Part shown: one piece after another, positions 55,356 to 63,418 of the stretch
Position numbering within the stretch: position 1 is the stretch's first letter
Layout: every line of letters starts with the position of its first letter
NCBI RefSeq assembly: GCF_001436605.1
Contig: NZ_AYZL01000020.1
Span: 310,001-374,000, forward strand
DNA from: Holzapfeliella floricola DSM 23037 = JCM 16512
Lineage (GTDB): Bacteria > Bacillota > Bacilli > Lactobacillales > Lactobacillaceae
Length of the DNA stretch: 64,000 nt
Direction of reading: 5' to 3'
Program-made: the position numbers and the translations under genes
Notes under the pieces: generated by a model
Databases searched by the model: none
What the model was told of the DNA's origin: nothing
Seen by the model: only the letters and a program-made list of their open reading frames with translations

Positions 55356-56200
55356 TAAACACGCTTTTTAGCTATTTCAATAGTTTGTTCCATTAATGTC
55401 AAAATTGTCATTGGACCAACTCCTCCAGGAACAGGGGTCATAGCACCGGCTACTGAAGAAACATCATCAAAATCAACGTCTCCCACTAGTCTATCATTTT
55501 CATCTCGATTCATCCCGACATCAATTACTGTAGCACCTTTTTTAACCATATCTGCTGTAATAAAGTGTGCTTTACCTACCGCACTAATTAAAATGTCAGC
55601 TTGTTTGGTAATCGACTTCAAATCTTTAGTCTTAGAATGAGCCATGGTAACTGTTGCATCAGAATTTAACATCAAAGCTCCCAAAGGACGGCCAACAATA
55701 TTGCTACGGCCGACAATCACAACATGCTTAGCGGTAGTCGTAATATCACTTTCTTCAAGTAAAGTCATAATACCCCCAGCTGTAGAAGGAATAATATTTG
55801 GATTATTTTGCCATAAATAGCCAAAATTAATCGGGCTAAAACCATCTACATCTTTATTGGGCGAGACTGTTTGAACAACTTTTTCTTCATTAATGTGCTG
55901 TGGAAGAGGTAGTTGAACCAATATAGCATCCACAGTTTTGTCATGATTTAATGAATCAATAAATTCAATTAATTCTTTTTCAGAAACTGTTTCATCGAAT
56001 CTAATTAGGTTAAAATCTAGCCCAAGTTCCTTCGCACGACGTGCTTTATTACGCACATAGATTTCACTAGGTCCACTATTTCCAACTAAAACCACTCTTA
56101 AACTAGGAGTTACGCCATTAGCGTTTAAGTTCTCAACTTCTAGACGCAAATTTTCTTGTCTCTTTTGGGCAATAGCTTTTCCGCTTATCAGTTTAAACAT
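55355..56200 (-). CDS. folD: bifunctional methylene-THF dehydrogenase / methenyl-THF cyclohydrolase
   Basis: Interconverts 5,10-methylene-THF and 10-formyl-THF for purines and fMet-tRNA. 281 residues. Substrate motif RVVLVGNSGPSEIYVRNKAR, QLPLPQHINEEKVVQTVSPN (catalytic loop), KDVDGFSPIN and VVIVGRSNIVGRPLGALM (NADP fold). GGAGG lies five bases before the ATG at 56198-56200; 18 earlier open codons are not used. Confidence 0.96.
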   Translation of the reverse strand: MFKLISGKAIAQKRQENLRLEVENLNANGVTPSLRVVLVGNSGPSEIYVRNKARRAKELGLDFNLIRFDETVSEKELIEFIDSLNHDKTVDAILVQLPLPQHINEEKVVQTVSPNKDVDGFSPINFGYLWQNNPNIIPSTAGGIMTLLEESDITTTAKHVVIVGRSNIVGRPLGALMLNSDATVTMAHSKTKDLKSITKQADILISAVGKAHFITADMVKKGATVIDVGMNRDENDRLVGDVDFDDVSSVAGAMTPVPGGVGPMTILTLMEQTIEIAKKRV

Positions 56201-56219
56201 AGTTTCCTCCATTATAATT

Positions 56220-56250
56220 AAAGCTGGTATACAAAAATATACCAGCTTTT
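56220..56250. terminator. hairpin between nusB and folD
   Basis: Twelve-base perfect stem (56220-56231 with 56238-56249) with a six-base loop. Seen from the minus strand only three T follow the stem, so termination after nusB may be weak; the better T run is on the plus strand, where no gene ends. Confidence 0.5.
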
Positions 56251-56256
56251 TCATTA

Positions 56257-56655
56257 TTATTGCTTACTAAAATTTGATAATAATCCATTAATAAATTTCT
56301 TGGATTTTTCGTCACTAAATTCATCAGCTAAATTCAAAGCTTCGTTAATAGCAACAGCCGTTGGTGTTTCAGTATACTGTAATTCATACAATGCTAATTG
56401 TAAGATTGCAATATTGATTTTAGCAATTCGGTTAAATTGCCATTTATCACTTAAACGGTCATCAATGACTTGATTTAATTCATCTCTTTTTGATGCCACA
56501 CCTTTAACTAACAATTCTAAGAATTGAGGTAATGTATCTTCTTCGTTCAAATAATGATTTTTCACAGTTTCAAGTGCTTGATCTACTGTTAACTCACTAC
56601 TTAATTGAATAAAATTTGCTTGAAGCACTGCTCGGCGGATATCGTGTTGGTTCAT
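56257..56655 (-). CDS. nusB: transcription antitermination factor NusB
   Basis: 132-residue all-helical protein binding boxA RNA with S10 in rRNA antitermination. Diagnostic C-terminal half: FNRIAKINIAILQLALYEL, TPTAVAINEALNLADEFSDE and KKFINGLLSNF. It follows the Asp23-family gene by 13 bases; efp, the DUF322 gene and nusB form a conserved run. Confidence 0.95.
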   Translation of the reverse strand: MNQHDIRRAVLQANFIQLSSELTVDQALETVKNHYLNEEDTLPQFLELLVKGVASKRDELNQVIDDRLSDKWQFNRIAKINIAILQLALYELQYTETPTAVAINEALNLADEFSDEKSKKFINGLLSNFSKQ

Positions 56656-56668
56656 ATTTGGCTCTCCC

Positions 56669-57091
56669 TTAATCAGTCATTTCCTCGTCAAATAAAGCAT
56701 CAGGGTCGATTTTTTCAGGTTTTTGAGAAACAAGACCAACAACATGAATATTAATTTTATCTAATTTTAAATCAGTCATTTGTTTAAGCTGCTCAGTTAA
56801 CTCTTTTTGAAGTGTCAACGCAACTTGCGGAACACTAACGCCGTACTTCAAGTAAACGTAAACATTTGTCTTTAACTGATTATGTTCATTAACCTCAATT
56901 GTGACACCTTTACCTCGATTGATACGCCCAAATAATTCATTGAGATTATTGCCAAAAGTACCTCGCATTTGATAAACGCCTTCTACTTTTGTTGCGGCAA
57001 TCCCCAAAATAATTTCAAGTACATGCAGGTTAACCTTAATTTGATCATCTGATCCATCTTTTGCTAACAAAATCGCTGTATCTTCTGCCAT
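56669..57091 (-). CDS. Asp23/Gls24 family envelope stress protein (YqhY-like)
   Basis: Second DUF322 protein in the window, 140 residues: VNLHVLEIILGIAATKVEGV, then MRGTFGNNLNELFGRINRGK and VYVYLKYGVSVPQVA. YqhY in Bacillus lies next to the acetyl-CoA carboxylase genes and affects their activity; here the neighbours are efp and nusB, as in other lactobacilli. GAGG ribosome site. Confidence 0.9.
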   Translation of the reverse strand: MAEDTAILLAKDGSDDQIKVNLHVLEIILGIAATKVEGVYQMRGTFGNNLNELFGRINRGKGVTIEVNEHNQLKTNVYVYLKYGVSVPQVALTLQKELTEQLKQMTDLKLDKINIHVVGLVSQKPEKIDPDALFDEEMTD

Positions 57092-57117
57092 ATCGACACC
57101 TCTACTTTACTAATCTA

Positions 57118-57678
57118 CTAGTTTGCGCGAGAAATATATGTTCCATCTGTTGTGTTAATACTCAATACATCACCTTCGTTAACGAAGAATGGTACTTGTA
57201 TAACTGCTCCTGATTCCATTGTAGCAGGTTTTGAACCACCAGAAGAAGTATCTCCACGAATTCCAGGTTCTGTTTCAGCAACAGTTAATTCAACAACTTT
57301 AGGTAGTTCAACACCTAGTAGTTCATTTTCAAACATTGTCACGTTGACAGTCATGTTTTCTTTCATGAATTTTAATTCTTCTACAATTTCATCATTTGGT
57401 AATTCAACTTGTTCATATGTTTTTGTATCCATGAACACGTGCTTGTCACCATCAGCATATAAATATTGCATTTCATTGTTATCAATTGTTGCACGTTCAA
57501 CTTTTTCACTTGAACGGAAAGTTTTTTCTTGAACAGCACCTGTTCTCAAGTTACGTAATTTTGTACGTACAAATGCTCCACCTTTACCCGGCTTTACGTG
57601 TTGAAACTCATTTACTTTCCATAATTGTCCATCGAATTGAATTGTTAAACCATTTTTTAAATCATTTACTGAAATCAT
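57118..57678 (-). CDS. efp: elongation factor P
   Basis: Relieves ribosome stalling at polyproline. 186 residues, three beta-barrel domains. The tip loop reads [12 protein letters not shown] with Lys32, the residue that receives 5-aminopentanol in Bacillus; whether it is modified here is unknown. Late signature [20 protein letters not shown]. Ribosome site CGGAGG. It has its own promoter and follows pepP. Confidence 0.97.
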   Translation of the reverse strand: MISVNDLKNGLTIQFDGQLWKVNEFQHVKPGKGGAFVRTKLRNLRTGAVQEKTFRSSEKVERATIDNNEMQYLYADGDKHVFMDTKTYEQVELPNDEIVEELKFMKENMTVNVTMFENELLGVELPKVVELTVAETEPGIRGDTSSGGSKPATMESGAVIQVPFFVNEGDVLSINTTDGTYISRAN

Positions 57679-57708
57679 GTATTTTTCCTCCGCTTTTACT
57701 TGTACTTT

Positions 57709-57738
57709 ATAATATCAATTTTAATATGTATAGTGCAA
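57709..57738 (-). promoter_or_regulatory. efp promoter
   Basis: TTGCAC (57738-57733), 18-base spacer, TATTAT (57714-57709) on the minus strand, in the 62-base gap after pepP. Confidence 0.5.
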
Positions 57739-57740
57739 GA

Positions 57741-58829
57741 TTATAATTTGATTAATTGGGATTTAGACAATGTCGTTAGTACTTCTGGTTCACCATCAGT
57801 TACTAATACATCGTCTTCTATTCTAACACCGCCAAGTCCTGGAACATAGATACCAGGCTCAATTGTAATAATCATATCTTTTTGTAATGTGACATCTTTG
57901 AACGATAATCTTGAATCAGTTAATTCATGAACATTCAAACCGATACCGTGTCCAATTCCGTGTCCAAAATATTCGCCATACCCACATTCTTGAATATACT
58001 CACGTGCTGCACGATCAACTTCAAGTCCTGTACAACCAATTCTTGCTTTATCCGTGGCACGTTTATTAGCTTCCAAAACAATGTGATAAATTCTTTGGAG
58101 CTCATCAGATACTTCACCTACCACAAAAGTTCTCGTAATATCTGACGTATACCCTTTATAGTAACCTCCAAAGTCAATTGTGACTAACTCATTGTTTTTG
58201 ATTTTTTTATCACTAGCAGCTCCGTGTGGCCAGGCACTACGATAGCCTGAAGCAACAATTGTTTCAAAACTAATGTCGGATAAGCCATCTTGTTTTAGTT
58301 GAAAGTCTAATAAATTAGCTACCTGTTTTTCTGTAATGCCTGGTTTAATTTTTGGTAAAATTTTTTCTAAACTTTTTTCTGAAATTTCAATTGCTTTTTT
58401 TATTAGGGAAACTTCATCAGTATCTTTTATCATTTGAAGTTTTTCTACCCACTGATGGCAAAAATTAAGTTCAATAAGACTCAACCTATCAGCTAAGTCC
58501 ATAAATAAAGAAGCACTAATGTGATCGCCTTCAATTGCTAGTTGTTTAATATTTCGACTAGTTATAACTTCACTTAACTCTTTAAGCAATGATTTTTTTT
58601 TGTTATAAATTTCAACTTGTTTGTCAACTTCAGATTCAATTTGACCCATGAACCTCGAATCCGACATTAACACTGCCTCCTCTTGCACAGTGAGTAACAG
58701 CTGAGCTTCATCACCTGTAAACCCAGTTAAATAGCGAATATTTTTTTCGTTGAATAACAATACTGCCTGTTTTTGCTCTTTAGTTAATTTTTGGTAGATT
58801 TGTTCTCTTCTTTTTTGATAAAGATTCAT
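57741..58829 (-). CDS. pepP: Xaa-Pro aminopeptidase/dipeptidase, M24 metallopeptidase
   Basis: Removes residues before proline from peptides in the cytoplasm, complementing PepX at 60 kb. 362 residues: N-terminal creatinase domain and pita-bread domain with metal ligands in VTIDFGGYYKGYTSDITRTF (two Asp), GHGIGHGIGLNVHE (His), TIEPGIYVPG and GGVRIEDDVLVT (Glu). Whether it prefers dipeptides (PepQ) or longer peptides is not readable. It lies before efp, as in Bacillus yqhT-efp. Confidence 0.9.
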   Translation of the reverse strand: MNLYQKRREQIYQKLTKEQKQAVLLFNEKNIRYLTGFTGDEAQLLLTVQEEAVLMSDSRFMGQIESEVDKQVEIYNKKKSLLKELSEVITSRNIKQLAIEGDHISASLFMDLADRLSLIELNFCHQWVEKLQMIKDTDEVSLIKKAIEISEKSLEKILPKIKPGITEKQVANLLDFQLKQDGLSDISFETIVASGYRSAWPHGAASDKKIKNNELVTIDFGGYYKGYTSDITRTFVVGEVSDELQRIYHIVLEANKRATDKARIGCTGLEVDRAAREYIQECGYGEYFGHGIGHGIGLNVHELTDSRLSFKDVTLQKDMIITIEPGIYVPGLGGVRIEDDVLVTDGEPEVLTTLSKSQLIKL

Positions 58830-58841
58830 ATTTCCTCCAAT

Positions 58842-58870
58842 AAAAAAAGGCTGAATAATTTCAGCCTTTT
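58842..58870 (-). terminator. intrinsic terminator after rpmA
   Basis: GGCTGAA and TTCAGCC pair around a four-base loop with flanking A:T pairs, followed by seven T on the minus strand, eight bases after the rpmA stop. Confidence 0.88.
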
Positions 58871-58878
58871 AAAAGTTA

Positions 58879-59172
58879 TTATTTAGCTTGTTCTAATGGG
58901 TAAACTGAAACTTGTTTACGATCTCTACCTAGACGTTCGAATTTGGCAACACCTTCAATTTTTGCAAATAAAGTATCGTCACCACCACGTCCAACGTTTT
59001 GACCAGGATGGATTTTTGTTCCACGTTGTCTGAATAAGATTGATCCAGCTGTTACAGTTTGACCATCAGCACGTTTAGCACCTAAACGACGACCAGCAGA
59101 GTCACGACCGTTAGTAGTAGAACCTCCACCTTTATGTTTAGAAAATAGTTTAATATTGTTAAGATCTAGCAT
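58879..59172 (-). CDS. rpmA: 50S ribosomal protein L27 with N-terminal extension
   Basis: 97 residues. It begins [10 protein letters not shown], then [20 protein letters not shown], then [18 protein letters not shown] and [14 protein letters not shown]. The first ten residues correspond to the extension that the protease Prp removes after Phe in Firmicutes so that L27 can reach the peptidyl-transferase centre. The motif here (LNNIKLF) differs from the usual LNLQxF. GAGG is seven bases before the ATG at 59170-59172. No prp gene lies in the 31-base gap to rplU. Confidence 0.96.
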   Translation of the reverse strand: MLDLNNIKLFSKHKGGGSTTNGRDSAGRRLGAKRADGQTVTAGSILFRQRGTKIHPGQNVGRGGDDTLFAKIEGVAKFERLGRDRKQVSVYPLEQAK

Positions 59173-59203
59173 TTTTTTCACCTCGCAAAGTCATTAAATT
59201 AAA

Positions 59204-59515
59204 TTAAGCTTTAATATCTTCGATAACCACTTTTGTATAAGGTTGACGGTGACCTTTTTTAGTATGGCTATGTTTTTTAGGTTTGTATTTGAAAGTAACA
59301 ACTTTCTTTTCTTTACCTTGTTTTTCAACTTTAGCCACAACACTAGCACCTTCAACAAAAGGAGTACCAACTTTTGTAGATTTGCCGTCGTTTACAAGAA
59401 CAACTTGGTCAAATGTTACGTTTTGGCCTTCTTCAATGTTTAATTTTTCTACGTAAACAGCTTCGCCTTTTTCGACTTTGTACTGTTTACCACCTGTATT
59501 AATAATTGCGTACAT
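59204..59515 (-). CDS. rplU: 50S ribosomal protein L21
   Basis: 103 residues: [20 protein letters not shown] at the N-terminus and [20 protein letters not shown] near the end. AGGAGG is seven to eight bases before the ATG at 59513-59515; 13 earlier open codons lie in the leader. It heads rplU-rpmA behind an L21 leader RNA and a strong promoter. Confidence 0.97.
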   Translation of the reverse strand: MYAIINTGGKQYKVEKGEAVYVEKLNIEEGQNVTFDQVVLVNDGKSTKVGTPFVEGASVVAKVEKQGKEKKVVTFKYKPKKHSHTKKGHRQPYTKVVIEDIKA

Positions 59516-59622
59516 ATTGTACACCTCCTGAAAATATATTCTTAGACTCGCCACTAAACAAGGTGCCTAACGGCTTAAAACCTTGAGCATGCGGTTGCAG
59601 ATGTGAGGTACACAAATACAAC
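59516..59622 (-). ncRNA. L21 leader RNA (ribosomal protein leader)
   Basis: On the minus strand the rplU leader contains GTACCTCACATCTGCAACCG, then GGCACCTTGTTTAGTGGCGA and GTCTAAGA shortly before the AGGAGG. This layout resembles the Firmicute L21 leader, with AGGTTTTAAGCCGTTAGGCACCT-type pairings in the middle. Autogenous control by L21 is inferred from the family. Confidence 0.65.
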
Positions 59623-59628
59623 TACTTA

Positions 59629-59657
59629 ATATTATCAAATAAGTAATAAAACGTCAA
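59629..59657 (-). promoter_or_regulatory. rplU-rpmA promoter
   Basis: TTGACG (59657-59652), 17-base spacer ending TGA, TAATAT (59634-59629) on the minus strand: a good -35 with an extended -10. Confidence 0.75.
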
Positions 59658-59712
59658 TTTATTAAGTTAAATATTCAATAAATATTTCTTTTAAAAAAAT
59701 TAGCATTTATTG

Positions 59713-59741
59713 TTGACACCTGCTCTCATTCTAGGTATACT
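59713..59741 (+). promoter_or_regulatory. tRNA-Arg promoter
   Basis: Consensus TTGACA (59713-59718), 17-base spacer, TATACT (59736-59741), about ten bases before the expected transcript start. Confidence 0.8.
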
Positions 59742-59757
59742 GTTTAAGTAATGTTTT

Positions 59758-59831
59758 GACACAGTAGCTCAGCTGGATAGAGCAACGGTCTTCTAAACCG
59801 TAGGTCGTGAGTTCGAATCTCACCTGTGTCA
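59758..59831 (+). tRNA. tRNA-Arg (anticodon UCU)
   Basis: 74-base cloverleaf. Acceptor GACACAG (59758-59764) pairs with CTGTGTC (59824-59830), discriminator A. D arm TAGCTCAGCTGGATAGAGC; anticodon stem ACGGT/ACCGT with loop CTTCTAA, anticodon TCT at 59792-59794 reading AGA; T arm GTGAG-TTCGAAT-CTCAC. CCA is not encoded. It is a single-gene unit with its own promoter and terminator. Confidence 0.97.
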
Positions 59832-59852
59832 TCTTATATTTCCATCAAAAAA

Positions 59853-59885
59853 GGACTAACTCATTTGAGAGTTAGTCCCTTTTTT
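59853..59885 (+). terminator. intrinsic terminator after tRNA-Arg
   Basis: GGACTAACTC and GAGTTAGTCC pair around a six-base loop, then C and a T run. Confidence 0.88.
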
Positions 59886-59979
59886 GTTTATCTAACGTTA
59901 AGCCCTTTTATTATCTCTCTAAAAAAGATAAAATTATTATTAGCTAATCATTAATTTTTTAATAATGCGGAGGATTCAG

Positions 59980-62361
59980 ATGAATTATAATCAATATGGC
60001 AGATTACACCTGCCACTGGAGCAACAGCAAAAAGAACTTGAACAACTAGATTTTGTATCTAAAAACTACAACAAACTCTCTTTTTCAAATAATATCTACA
60101 CAGCTTTTAGCAATTTTTTTCCTGAAGTCACATCAAATGAATCTCTTGACTATAAATTTGATTTACTAGCTATCAATAATCAAAAAACACTTAAACAATG
60201 GTTAAATAAAGATAACACAGCTCTTAGTAATTGCGAATTCTATGCTCTAGCTCTCCAATTACTCAACTACGAAGCTAATCAAGATTTTGACTTATCAGAT
60301 CCTTTTAAGCTATTGAAAGAAAATCAATTGCCTTTTATTGAAACAGATAAAATAGATGATACCAACTTCATCGAAGCACTGTATCTACTATTAAATACAC
60401 GTGCAAAAAACGGATATGAGTTAATTGATAATCTTGCGGATAAAGGATTCTTCTTAAAATACATTGAAGACCCTCACTTTAATCAACACCTATTCTTTAA
60501 TGGTAAATCATTGCCTGTTTTTGATGCTCAAAACATGATTAGAGAAGTTGTTTATGTTGAAAGTGATCTTGATACCGACTTAGATGGTCAAAAAGATTTG
60601 CTTCAAGTCACCATTTTTAGACCAAAAGAAACTGATTTTGGTCTAAAAGTTCCCTCCCTGTATACAGCCAACCCCTATTTTGGTGGTACAAATGATGACA
60701 AAAATGATTTGCATAATGTAGATGAAAACCTCACCAAAGTAACAATGGAAAATCAGCCTTATTTCAGAGAAGCAACTATTAATACATTTGAAAAAACTGT
60801 CCTTGATGCATCCTCTACACAACATGCTGAAGAAACAGCAACAAGACAACGTATTTATCGTCTAAATGACTATTTCTTTGCTCGTGGGTTTGCTAATATA
60901 TACGCTGGTGGTTTTGGAACAAGAGGTTCTGACGGCTTACGCAACACTGGTGATCCTAGTGAAACAACTTGTGCTAAAGAAGTTATTGAGTGGCTTACAG
61001 GTGATAGGATTGCTTATACTTCCCCTGCAAGAACCAAAACAACCGCTGCTTTTTGGTCAAATAGTAATATTGCCATGACCGGTAAATCTTACTTAGGAAC
61101 CCTTGCAACAGCTGTTGCAAGCACGGGAGTTAAAGGACTTAAAACAATTATTTCTGAAGCAGCTATTTCAAGTTGGTATGATTATTATCGTGAAAATGGT
61201 TTAGTTATCGCTCCTGATGCTTGCCAGGGTGAAGATTGTGATTCATTAGCTGTTGTTTGCCAAAGTAATTTAAAAGACAGCGGGCATGCTTTAAAATTGC
61301 AAGAACAATTCAAAAAACAAATGGCCTACCTACAAGAACAACAAGATCGTACAACTGGACAATACAGTGAGTTTTGGGACATTAGAAACTATCGCCATCA
61401 ACTCGAAAAGCTAAACTGTTCTTATATTGGTGTCCATGGCCTTAATGACTGGAATGTTAAACCCAAAAATGTTTACAAACTTTGGCAAGAACTAGAAAAA
61501 CTTCCTATTAAGCATAAATTATTCCTCCATCAAGGTGAACATGTTTACATGAACAACCTTGCTTCCATCGATTTCACTAACATGATGAACTTATGGCTAT
61601 CTGAAGAACTACTAAATAGTCAAAATAACGCTGCTGAGCAGTGGCCTAATGTTCTAATACAAGATAATATCGAAGCAGATGTATGGCACGCTGAAAAAAC
61701 ATGGAATAATGCCATTGGTGCGCCACATTCTCAAGTATTATCTGAACTAGCTTCTGAAAAAGTTAAGATCTTCACAGATAATGGACAAACTTTCAAGCAG
61801 CTTGGTCTAAGTCCCAGACAGTGGGAAAATGCATTCATCAAAGGAGAATTATCCGAGTTAGCTTCTGAACAACTTAAAATTAGACTTTCTCAAAATAATA
61901 CTGATAGTACTTTGGTAGGACGTCCAAAGATAAACTTATCTGTGGCTTCTTCAATGAACAAAGGTCAACTATCTGTAATGTTAGTTGAGTATCAAAAACG
62001 CCATCGTTTATCAATCGTTCCTCAAATCATTGAGATGAATGCTCAACCTTTAGGTTATCAATTTGCTTATGAAACACTGCGAGAATTTAAACCTCAAACT
62101 CAAACAACAGATTTTAAATTAATCGCAAAAGGACATGCTAATTTGCAAAACTACCAAGGTAAACAAGCAGTCGATATTAATCCTAATGAATTTTACAAGT
62201 TAAGTTTTGAACTGCAGCCTACGTATTACCATCTTCCAAAAGACAGTCAACTAGGCTTAATTATTTACAGCACAGACGTTGGCATGACCAAACGTCCACT
62301 AGAACAAACAACTTATACTATTGACTTAACACAATCATCATTTAACTACTCAATCAAATAA
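59980..62361 (+). CDS. pepX: Xaa-Pro dipeptidyl-peptidase PepX
   Basis: Serine exopeptidase releasing X-Pro dipeptides from oligopeptides, central to use of proline-rich casein or plant peptides taken up by Opp. 793 residues, normal for lactobacilli. Catalytic triad in the S15 fold: Ser370 in TGKSYLGT, Asp490 in HGLNDWN, His521 in QGEHVYMN. N-terminal helical dimerisation domain (first 200 residues) and C-terminal jelly roll. GGAGG lies before the ATG at 59980; an ATG five codons earlier overlaps that site. No signal peptide, so cytoplasmic. Confidence 0.96.
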   Translation: MNYNQYGRLHLPLEQQQKELEQLDFVSKNYNKLSFSNNIYTAFSNFFPEVTSNESLDYKFDLLAINNQKTLKQWLNKDNTALSNCEFYALALQLLNYEANQDFDLSDPFKLLKENQLPFIETDKIDDTNFIEALYLLLNTRAKNGYELIDNLADKGFFLKYIEDPHFNQHLFFNGKSLPVFDAQNMIREVVYVESDLDTDLDGQKDLLQVTIFRPKETDFGLKVPSLYTANPYFGGTNDDKNDLHNVDENLTKVTMENQPYFREATINTFEKTVLDASSTQHAEETATRQRIYRLNDYFFARGFANIYAGGFGTRGSDGLRNTGDPSETTCAKEVIEWLTGDRIAYTSPARTKTTAAFWSNSNIAMTGKSYLGTLATAVASTGVKGLKTIISEAAISSWYDYYRENGLVIAPDACQGEDCDSLAVVCQSNLKDSGHALKLQEQFKKQMAYLQEQQDRTTGQYSEFWDIRNYRHQLEKLNCSYIGVHGLNDWNVKPKNVYKLWQELEKLPIKHKLFLHQGEHVYMNNLASIDFTNMMNLWLSEELLNSQNNAAEQWPNVLIQDNIEADVWHAEKTWNNAIGAPHSQVLSELASEKVKIFTDNGQTFKQLGLSPRQWENAFIKGELSELASEQLKIRLSQNNTDSTLVGRPKINLSVASSMNKGQLSVMLVEYQKRHRLSIVPQIIEMNAQPLGYQFAYETLREFKPQTQTTDFKLIAKGHANLQNYQGKQAVDINPNEFYKLSFELQPTYYHLPKDSQLGLIIYSTDVGMTKRPLEQTTYTIDLTQSSFNYSIK

Positions 62362-62365
62362 AAAC

Positions 62366-62402
62366 AAAAAGCCAACTCTTGCTATCTGAGTTGGCTTTTT
62401 TC
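62366..62402. terminator. bidirectional terminator between pepX and mleR
   Basis: Thirteen-base stem (62366-62378 with 62388-62400) with a nine-base loop and T runs on both strands; it ends two convergent genes. Confidence 0.88.
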
Positions 62403-63280
62403 TATAAAATACTGTGCAAAATAGTCAATAATTGTTGTTGGCTAGGTGTCAAAACATAGTTTATTCGATACACAATACTCGTGATAAATTCAGGCTGTTC
62501 ATGATCTAATAATTCTAGACAAGTTACTTCCTCTTCGTTATGGTCAACTATCTTAGTAAAGAACCCCACCCCTACATTCTCACTAATTAATTTCATCAAA
62601 ATATGTGTATCATTAGATTTAAAGACAATGTTAGGTCTGAAATGATTCCGTCGACTTAGTTTATTAAACGCTGTGTTATGAACAAAATTACTATCTAAAA
62701 ATACAAAAGCATCGTGACGAAGCTCGTTAAAATAAATCCGTTTTCGATTAGCTAAAGGATGCGACTTTGAAACATAAACGCAAAAAGGTTGCCTATCGAA
62801 TTCTTCTGCTATTAAATTTTGATAAGCCAAAGGTTCAATTGATCCAAGCAAAGTCAAATCAACATTGCCATCTCTTACGGCATTACGCAAAGCTATTGAT
62901 CCACCTTCAACTGTATGAACATTTGAAAGTAGGCCTTCTTTGGCTAGCTTTGATCCTATCTTAGGAAAATAGTAATTCTCGATAATTGGCGGCAATCCCA
63001 GTACAATCTTATTTTGTGTCAAATTATTAATTTCTTGATGGGCTACTTCAATTTCATGTAAGACAACTTTTGCATGTTCAGCCAATTGTAATCCACTTGG
63101 TGTGGGACTAACCGTATTATGAATGCGATCACGTACTAACAAAGCTGTACCAAATTCTTTTTCGAGATTTTTAATAGCCGTTGTAATTGTTGGCTGACTC
63201 ACTTCAAATTTTTCAGCCACTTTTGAAAAATTTTTTTGACTAATAATTTCTTGAAAATAATCTAGATGTTTAATGTTCAT
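62402..63280 (-). CDS. mleR: LysR-family regulator of malolactic fermentation (MleR-like)
   Basis: 292 residues: N-terminal winged helix (NIKHLDYFQEIISQKNFSKV, VSQPTITTAIKNLEKEFG) and a LysR substrate domain with no obvious truncation. Divergent from the malolactic enzyme gene with 138 bases between, the standard mleR-mleS arrangement, so it is predicted to activate that gene, with malate as the likely coinducer. Four ACTATA-type half-sites lie in the shared region. Function is inferred mainly from position. Confidence 0.85.
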   Translation of the reverse strand: MNIKHLDYFQEIISQKNFSKVAEKFEVSQPTITTAIKNLEKEFGTALLVRDRIHNTVSPTPSGLQLAEHAKVVLHEIEVAHQEINNLTQNKIVLGLPPIIENYYFPKIGSKLAKEGLLSNVHTVEGGSIALRNAVRDGNVDLTLLGSIEPLAYQNLIAEEFDRQPFCVYVSKSHPLANRKRIYFNELRHDAFVFLDSNFVHNTAFNKLSRRNHFRPNIVFKSNDTHILMKLISENVGVGFFTKIVDHNEEEVTCLELLDHEQPEFITSIVYRINYVLTPSQQQLLTILHSIL

Positions 63281-63311
63281 AACTAACTCCCATTACGACA
63301 GTGTTTTTAGG

Positions 63312-63338
63312 TATACTATAAAATTAATTTATAGTATA
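63312..63338. promoter_or_regulatory. inverted repeat in the mleR-mleS intergenic region
   Basis: TATACTATAAA and TTTATAGTATA (11 bp, perfect) flank a five-base AT spacer; it includes T-n11-A-like symmetry expected of LysR sites. Further ACTATA half-sites occur at 63350-63355 and, inverted, 63397-63402. Confidence 0.6.
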
Positions 63339-63346
63339 TCACAAGT

Positions 63347-63376
63347 TTGACTATAATATTTCGACAGTTCTAGGAT
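63347..63376 (+). promoter_or_regulatory. putative mleS promoter
   Basis: TTGACT (63347-63352), 18-base spacer, TAGGAT (63371-63376). The -35 abuts a predicted MleR half-site, as expected for activation. Confidence 0.45.
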
Positions 63377-63418
63377 AAGATTCGTACTTAATTTTATATA
63401 GTCGAAAGGAACATCAAA

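Noticed and set aside
56220-56250. Strong terminator for nusB
   Set aside because: The stem is strong but the T run on the minus strand is poor, so it is listed only as a hairpin with modest confidence.
57152-57532. 126-codon open frame on the plus strand
   Set aside because: Antisense to efp, low-complexity Ser-rich product, no ribosome site.
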